Source of the DNA: Rhynochetos jubatus
Lineage: Eukaryota; Chordata; Aves; Eurypygiformes; Rhynochetidae
NCBI GenBank assembly: GCA_027574665.1
Contig: CM050690.1
Coordinates: 73,389,433 to 73,453,432 of the forward strand
Length of the DNA: 64,000 nucleotides
Direction: 5' to 3'
In this document: piece after piece, positions 1 to 64,000 of the stretch
Numbering within the stretch: position 1 is the first letter of the stretch
Layout: each line of letters begins with the position of its first letter
Notes under the pieces: model-generated
Told to the model about the DNA's origin: nothing
Database searches by the model: none
Seen by the model: the letters and a program-made list of their open reading frames with translations, nothing else
Made by a program: the position numbers and the translations under genes

Positions 1-57103
<57,103 letters not shown>

Positions 57104-58212
57104 TCACGCAGCCAACATTTATAGGCTACACGCTTCACACTCCTCTGACCCACTTCTCCAACAGCAGAGGGATGAATAAACAAAATGTAAACAAATGTCT
57201 GTTTATTTAAAAGTGGAGCATCTGGCAGAAACCACACAACTTCCTGGTGCACTCTAAACGCTCCTGTGACTGGTAGGTACTGCACTCCAGATGCACACTG
57301 AAAGGGTGCCCTGCCCTGACTGCAACCACCAACATCCAACCTGCTGCGCGGCCGTGATTCTCCTGCTCGTCCTCGCTCTCAGCAGCAGCTCCCTAAACTT
57401 GGGAATTCTCTTACTGTTGTTGCTTTTCCTGTGGAGCTTACAAAAGCAGGGGGTAGCTAGGCTGGTAAACTCAGTTTACACACCCCAAAAATGCCGATGA
57501 GCAGGTCACTGGTTCCTGGACAGCTCTCCCCATCAATCCTCTGTTCAGCTGTTGGCTTGTGCTTACGCAGTATGTAGGCTGGCACAGTCAAGGCCTATGA
57601 CAAACACCCCTCATACTGTTTTCTAATAAAAGACAAATAGCTCAGGTGGAGGCAGCTCTCTCACTTCGAGATAGCCACAAAGCAGTAGTGTATTAATGTA
57701 CAATACATTACAATCAGATGAGACAAACACTGCCTGTGCGTGGGAGGAAAGGGTGGGATACAGCAGTTACAAAGTTGGTATTTAATCACTAGAATTGATT
57801 CTGCTGATTATTCACATCTCAGACTGATACTCTGCGTCCTGGATGGATCACTAAAGATATTTCTGCTACAAAACAAGCTGTTCACTGTTTGCTGAATCGG
57901 CATCCTACAGCTTAACACACAGGCAGAATTTGTAGCCTCCCTTTCTTCTTAGGTGTTCAGATGCCTTTTCTAGATACAAACAGGCTCCTGGATGTCAGAA
58001 GTGGGTAGAAGAACCTTATAATAACAGCCCTGCTCACTTACAGGCCATGCAATACAATAAAGCAATTTGAATGCTCATATGAGACTGTGACAAGGGTGAT
58101 TACTCACGATAACCACTACAAATGTCTGCCCTCAAGGAAATATAACCTATAAAAACAGGCAACTTCTGCTGAAGGCCTGTTTTCCAGCCTTTTTAACTTT
58201 AACATGCTGCAT

Positions 58213-58229
58213 CTGTTGCTAAGCAACAG
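58213..58229. promoter_or_regulatory. Palindromic RFX X-box-like motif
   Basis: CTGTTGCT-A-AGCAACAG is an exact 8-bp inverted repeat with a one-base centre. Its inner GTTGCTAAGCAAC fits the RFX consensus of two GTTRC-type half-sites in opposite orientation. It lies in the intron above exon 1. Binding is not shown by sequence alone. Confidence 0.5.
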
Positions 58230-60315
58230 GGAGAAGAAGAAGTGGGTCAGAAGAGATCTGCTAAGCCCGGTCAGTAAGATGTGGCAGTGACTGGTATTTG
58301 CATTCTCCCTGCCAACATTATCATTTGGGCTCCTATTGCCACTACTGTGATTCAGGACTGCTTAACAGACATCCTTGCAGCTCCTAACAATTTTTCCAGT
58401 GCAGAGGGAATAGCTGGGAATTACATGGAGAAAGTTAGAGGCAATTCCAGGCAGTTCTGATCATGGGCAGAGGCATGGTTGCTCCCTGCCTCTGCTGTGC
58501 AATCAGAGCTGTATTTACAATTGATAAGAAGAAGGATCGATGTTTTTCTCCTGTCTTTATTCTCCCCTTTCTCCTCCACTACTTCATGGATGTCTTCCTT
58601 TAACAAAACTGTGCAGCAAGCATTCACAAGCAGGGAATGCTTGGACTGCTGCTCTTTGTAGCTCTCACGTTTACCCAAGTGCATTGCCGTATCTACCAGC
58701 AAGACAGCATAAGCATGTAAAAGAAATCCTCTGTTCCTGACACGGTGCACTAATGTACATCCTGGCAGCACTAAGGCTCGGTGCTCAGAAGTGCATGGGG
58801 GCCTAAAAACACAGATTGGCACACAATGCCATTTACAAAGCACTAGCAAGTTATCTCCTGGCTTCTTCAGACCTCACCTTCTGGCATGCTAGCTTTTTGC
58901 TAGGACTGCTCTTGGTTCTTTCCTGCCAATGGTCAGGAACTGCTCTTCCCTTTAGGAAAACATTCACTGTTTAGACCACAATCTACTTTAGGTGGTACCA
59001 CATGCCTCATCCCACGCTCCTGGCGTGGCTGGCTATCATCCTTCACTCGGCTACAGCAGCATAACCCACTGCTCAGTGCTACAGGAAACCTCCCAGTAGC
59101 ATTTACCAAGCTACTGAAGCTTCTATTTTACCACATCTTTCTCTTGTTTTTAAGAGACTACTCAATTCATATTCCTTATACTGCTCCCACACCAGACAGT
59201 GAGCCTTAACACTCACTCAGAGCAGCTGAAAGCCTTGGGCCGGTGGCTCACCCGTAAACCATCACCACTTAAATCTGTTGGAAACACAGTCCTTGCTTTC
59301 GGTCAAGCAAGACACGAGTTCACCTTCCACAGAGCACCCCAAAACAGACCCATGAACACCGGGGGACTTGGGCATCTTAACTGTTAACAGGCTTCCTAGC
59401 TAATGAGAGCTTCCAATCTGTGACAGCATCACAACTTGTAAGACTGTGGCTGGCAAGCTCTGCTGCTAGAAACTTTGTCCTTCGTTAATACCGGAGCTGG
59501 TGTATTTCCAAAGATGCCCCACCTCGTGCTGGAGTATTGTGGTTTGATTTCACTGTGTGCACACACACATCCATCCAGTCTCCCACAGCTTTCCAAGAAA
59601 ACGAAGAGAGAAGAAATACTCTGTGTCCCCACTGCAAGGAAGAAACTACTGAATGCTTTCAGGCCCACTCAGAGTGTCAGAGGCTGGAAACCAGGTTCCC
59701 TTCGTACATGGCTCAGAAATTGTCTCCTTTTATACCCACATTGTCCTGATGTTTACAGTGGTGCCATTTTTATAAAGAACTTACTTTTACGCTTCAAGCT
59801 AGCAAATAAAGTTGCATCTCCAAGGAACGGCACACCAAATCTTTAAGAAAAAATAAAATAAATTGTGCATTTTTTCCATGAAGTTTTTCCAGCTGAAGCC
59901 AGAAGTTGCAGGAGAAGTGGAAACAGCTGAGCCTGGTTCTGCTGACTTGCTCTCTACCTCCAACTTTCCCGTCATTCCTCCTTGGCCTTACTCAACCCCA
60001 AACCACCAGTTCCCCACGCACGTCCCCTGTGCTGTCACTACCTGACCTCTTCCCATGCCCAGACAGGCACTCTGCTGCAGGGAAGTAGGCGAGCACACGA
60101 AGTTGTAGTTAATTCCGATCCACACACAGAGTGGCACGCCCACACACAGGCTAATTGGTATACTGGTGGCTAAACACAACAGGCAACTGCTGAATTTACA
60201 CTACAGTGACTCCCACAATGAAGTTAGCAATTTGTACCCTTCTCATCCAGCTCCAACTTCCGCACAAATATTGTAGAAAGTGATTGTTAGTTCCAAGACC
60301 TCTGCCCATCTGTAA

Positions 60316-60420
60316 AGGTTGTCCCAGATTGGCTCGGGTGATGTCAGGGGTCTGGGACGGAGTATTACATGTGCCTCATCCCAGATCCCTGGCATCATCT
60401 GAGCCAATTTGGGCCAACCT
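60316..60420 (+). repeat. 105-nt bulge-free inverted repeat; candidate hairpin RNA or palindromic MITE
   Basis: Bases i and j pair whenever i+j=120736, with no bulge anywhere from 60316/60420 to 60365/60371. The core stem 60323-60357 with 60379-60413 has 30 Watson-Crick pairs and five G-T positions. All five become G-U wobbles if the plus strand is transcribed, and C-A mismatches if the minus strand is. The apical loop is about 5 nt (60366-60370). Its size and shape fit a pre-miRNA or small palindromic element. No family was recognised. It lies in the UNC13B intron above exon 1. Confidence 0.9.
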
Positions 60421-61455
60421 CATCTCCTCCGAAAAGTGGAGAGAAAGAAAAAGAAGTGTCTAAAAATGACCAGAACACCATTTTTGAGCCAGCGATTCAT
60501 ACTTTGAAGCAAAAAACCCAATGACATTTGTGCTGAATTTGCTAATCATTTGCTGCTTGTGACAACAACATTTGCAGGACTGTTACTTAACCTCCACAGG
60601 AACGCTAAAGCCAAAGTTATAAGCCACGTTAAGGTGTGGAAACACTGGAAGTTTGCAAAAGTTCTGTATCTGTAACAGATAGAAAGGTTTACCTATAAAA
60701 CCATGTGCCCAGCAGTTCACAAAATGATCTCTACCCACAGTAAAAATCCTAAGTTTGAAGCCTGGAGAGTGCCAAATTGAAAACCGATAACCTTCTAAAG
60801 CCATCAGCTCATGTTGCTGAACCCACACTCGTGAAGACAGAGTCTGGTAAATACCCATAAGGGTGAACGCTTCTTCCCAATCAATTTCTCATCTCAAGAA
60901 AGGTGTTATCAACATTATAAACCTGCAGAACATTCAGTTTTATTGCACTAACGCTGCAGCGAGACCTAAACTGTGCATTTCGGTGCAGACTAGAGAGGTG
61001 GGACACCAACATGACCCTGTCACTCAACATGCCCATTTTACATAAAGAGGTTTCCTTAAATGACGTTGTTTTTTTGTATTTTCTGCCTGAAGAACAGGAC
61101 GTCTCAGAGGCCCCAGGTGCAGACAGGACTCCACTGTGCCTGGCAGCTCCCAGAGCAGAAGACAGCCCCAGCCTTGTAGGGCTGACAGGATAACAAACAC
61201 ACAAAGCGACAAGTAGATATAACAAGAACAAACCATGGGAGTGAGGGAGTAGAGGAAGCAACAATATTTTGCAGATTAAGTAGTTGTGTTCTGATATTAA
61301 AAATATAATTATGGTTCAAAGAGTCTAGTGAATAGCTATATGGCCATAGTCTGTGAACCGTTTCCCTTCTGCTCTACAGCAGATGCAGCTTTTAAGAAGG
61401 GCCTATAGAGTTTCAGTCCAGTGCAGGCAGAAATTTCATCCAATGCCAGAGAAAG

Positions 61456-62264
61456 AAAGAATCATAGAATTGTTTGGGTTGGAAAGACCTTTAATATCAT
61501 CAAGTCCAACCATTAACCCAGCACTGACAAGTCAACCCTAAACCATGTCCTTAAGCACCACATCTTCATCTATCTATGAGGGTGACTCCACCCCTTCCCC
61601 AGGCATCCCATTTCAATGCCTGACAGCCCTTTCTGTGAAGAAATTTTCCCTAATATCCAATTGGAACCTCCCCTGGTGCAATTTGAGGCCATTTTCTCTT
61701 GTCCTATCACTTGTCACTTGGGAGAAGAGACCAACCCTCACCTCTCTGCTCCCTCCTTTCAGGGAGTTGTAGGGAGCAATCAGGTCTCCCCGAGCCTCCT
61801 CTTCTCCAGGCTGAACACCCCCAGCTCCCTCAGCCCCTCCTCACAGACTTGTGCTCCGGACCCTTCCCCAGCTCCGTTCCCTTCTCTGGACACACTCCAG
61901 CCCCTCAGTGTCTTTCTTGCAGTGAGGGGCCCAAAACTGACCCCAGGATTCGAGGTGTGACCTCACCAGTGCCCAGTACAGGGGGACAATCCCTGCCCTG
62001 GTCCTGCTGGCCACACTGTTCCTGATGCAGGCCAGGATGCCACTGGCCTTCTTGGCCACCTGGGCACACTGCCAGCTCATATTCAGCCACTGTCAACCAA
62101 CACCACCAGGTCCTTTTCCATCAGGCAGCTTTCCAGCCACTCGTCCCCGAGGCTGTAGCGCTGCAGGGCTTGTTGTGACCCAAGTGCAGGACCCGGCACT
62201 TGGCCCTGTTGAGCCTCACACAGTGGCCTTAGCCCATGGATCCTGCCTGTCCAGATCCCTCTGA
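61456..62264 (-). mobile_element. CR1 LINE, 5'-truncated, with decayed ORF2 C-terminus
   Basis: The 3' end is at the low coordinate, where the plus strand reads AGAATCATAGAATTG, the reverse of the typical CR1 ATTCTATGATTCT tail. The minus strand encodes recognisable CR1 reverse-transcriptase C-terminal sequence: [40 protein letters not shown] and [14 protein letters not shown] at about 62077-61910. Upstream of it a frameshifted RDLDRQDPWAKA...AKCRVLHLG-like region runs to about 62264. Stops and frameshifts show that it is dead. The 5' break near 62264 is approximate. It lies in the UNC13B intron above exon 1, in gene orientation. Confidence 0.93.
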
Positions 62265-64000
62265 AGAAAAAGTGCAGAGCTGCTGGCAGAAATAATGGAT
62301 CGGAGTGCAGGAGGTGGAAAAATGCACAGGAGAGAACACATCAGTAAGACTTTAGGACCTGTGATAATTTTGGGAGGAAAGTTTTGCTTCTGATGAGCAA
62401 AGTTCAAAAAAAAAAACCAAAGTGTTTTTTGGAAAACGAGAAGAGAAAGGAAAGAGTAGTCGCAGCAACCAGTATGAGAAAGCTCAGTAAAGATTTATAA
62501 CAACATACACAGAGGGAGCGGAAAAAAGCTGTCTACGGGAAATGGTCTGGCTGAAAAAGCAGGAGGATTTGGATGTGGTTCAGATGAAGTGTCTTGACAT
62601 GGCAGGGTCCAACTGGCAGCTCTGGTTGTGGCCAACCTCCGTGGGAATGGCAGGCAGAAAACTTCTCTGGGCAGGTTAATTTTTAAACGATGTCAAGTCT
62701 CCTCCATTAGGAAGAAAAAAAGGACAGTGGAGAAAACACCGAAGGCAAAGTCAGGATGGTAAGAGAATGAAGATCAAACCCTTTGCAGCTTAGAAGCATG
62801 ACAGCACAATAATATGCCCTGAGATCCAGCTGTTGCTGTCTCAGAACAAAGAAATGAGTTTTCTGTTCTTACTAGCATGAAGTTCTTTTCTTAGGGGAAG
62901 AAGTACAATCACTTACCCAGTGCTACAGCACCAACTGACAAATTAATGGTTCGTCTCTCCTAACTGCACAGAGCCAGTAAAGCGATTCTGAGCGTTACAT
63001 CCTCAGCTACATTAACTCAGCTTCCCAACAGGCACTTGCCACAAGGCGTCAACTCTGCATTCAACTTTAAGTTTCACATTGGTAACTGAGTGGGGAAACA
63101 AGCGGGATTTTATCAGTGCCAGTTTCAGCATCTGCAGTACCTGGAGAACAAAGGAAGCAAGACAAACCGAACGGCCCCTGCCATGCAGTGAAGGGAAGGC
63201 TGAGGGTACAGAGTTACAGTGACATTTATAAACACAGTGGTCTCAGAAGGGGAAGTCTAAAAACCAGCTCTGGAACAGTCATATATAACGACAGAGATAA
63301 CTGGAAGAGGCTGAGCTTGATAACAGGCTCAGAAGCTGAAAGGAAAATTGAGGAACCAAACAGAAACTTTTGGGTGACAACCCTGTAGTTAGCTATGCAA
63401 CAGCACCATTCTGAAAGGAGGAATGGGAACGTATACCACATGGGGCTCTGCATGCAAAATATTGATTATCTGCTGGCAGGAGGCACTGCCTTTATTTTAA
63501 CTCAGTTACTCTTCCGCAGCGAGAGAGAATAAACATGCCTCTTGCAAACTGTTCAGTGACAATGTAATCTGTTCCAGGCAATGATTTCACACCCACCATT
63601 CAAAGCTTCAGACACAGCTGTACTCAGACCATACAACTCCAAGGGGCTGTCACTGTGAAGTGCACAACTCACTTTGTGTCTAGGCCAGGAAAAACAGTAA
63701 AATCCCATTTAAATCCAGTAACTTCTAGTGCTCGTCACTAGGTCATTGAAGGCTGGGACGTTTCCTTAAAAAGTAAAAGGTATGGACGTGCAGCCTCCAG
63801 GTGAGCCCAGGGCTCTCCCTTTAGAACGGGAACTGTCCTGCGGTCAAAAGCTGATCCTCCTGAACACTGCCTGATATCGTAACCCATGCAAAGGGACGCC
63901 CAGCCGCTATGAAAAAGATCCTAGAAAGCCTGTGTTTTCTACCAATAGTCTAAATTGAGTCTAAATAGGGAATTACCTTCCTAACTGCACTGAACAGTGC

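Noticed and set aside
61616-62025. Plus-strand frames of 108-114 codons
   Set aside because: These are antisense shadows of the CR1 element at 61456-62264.

Overview
This is vertebrate nuclear DNA, almost certainly from a bird. The window is intron-rich, and its interspersed repeats are CR1 LINE copies (61456-62264, 34375-34605 and an old one at about 52799-53178) plus a solo LTR of an avian ERVL-type endogenous retrovirus at 47653-48439. No prokaryotic-style gene organisation is present. The species cannot be named from the sequence. The LTR resembles a family I recall from neoavian genomes, which is weak evidence.

One gene runs through the whole window on the minus strand: UNC13B (Munc13-2), the presynaptic vesicle-priming factor. 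I placed 20 consecutive coding exons between 57068 and 3119. They sum to 2291 bases, or 763 whole codons plus one split base at each end. The frame is open throughout, every splice junction is phase-compatible, and all introns are GT-AG. In gene order the exons encode the second half of the C2B domain (window exons 1-2), then the MUN domain through to its C-terminal end (window exons 3-20). The start codon, N-terminal region, C1 domain and first half of C2B lie above 64000. The C2C domain and stop codon lie below position 1. Paralogue assignment rests on residues typical of UNC13B rather than UNC13A/C, such as the [40 protein letters not shown] and [18 protein letters not shown] segments. In birds the human 9p13 region that carries UNC13B corresponds to the Z chromosome, so Z linkage is likely but inferred.

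Layout from high to low coordinates: 64000-57069 is intron with a CR1 copy and a striking long hairpin at 60316-60420. 57068-50617 holds exons 1-5 (C2B end and MUN start). 50616-46993 is an intron holding the solo LTR in the same orientation as the gene. 46992-43376 holds exons 6-9. A 7.6 kb intron follows, then exon 10 with the syntaxin-contacting NF motif. A cluster of small exons (11-14) lies at 30080-27773. Widely spaced exons 15-20 run to 3119. No second protein-coding gene, tRNA, rRNA or CpG-island promoter was recognised. The other listed open frames are short, mostly intronic or antisense, and match nothing I know.

The most unusual signal is the 105-nt bulge-free inverted repeat at 60316-60420. 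Its 35-bp core pairs completely in a plus-strand RNA because all five imperfect positions become G-U wobbles. That makes it a candidate antisense hairpin RNA or palindromic MITE. Lesser points are two palindromic RFX-type X-box motifs, a 33-bp duplicate of unknown origin 1.65 kb apart, a 57-nt in-frame exon with weak splice sites, and a few substitutions at otherwise conserved UNC13 positions.
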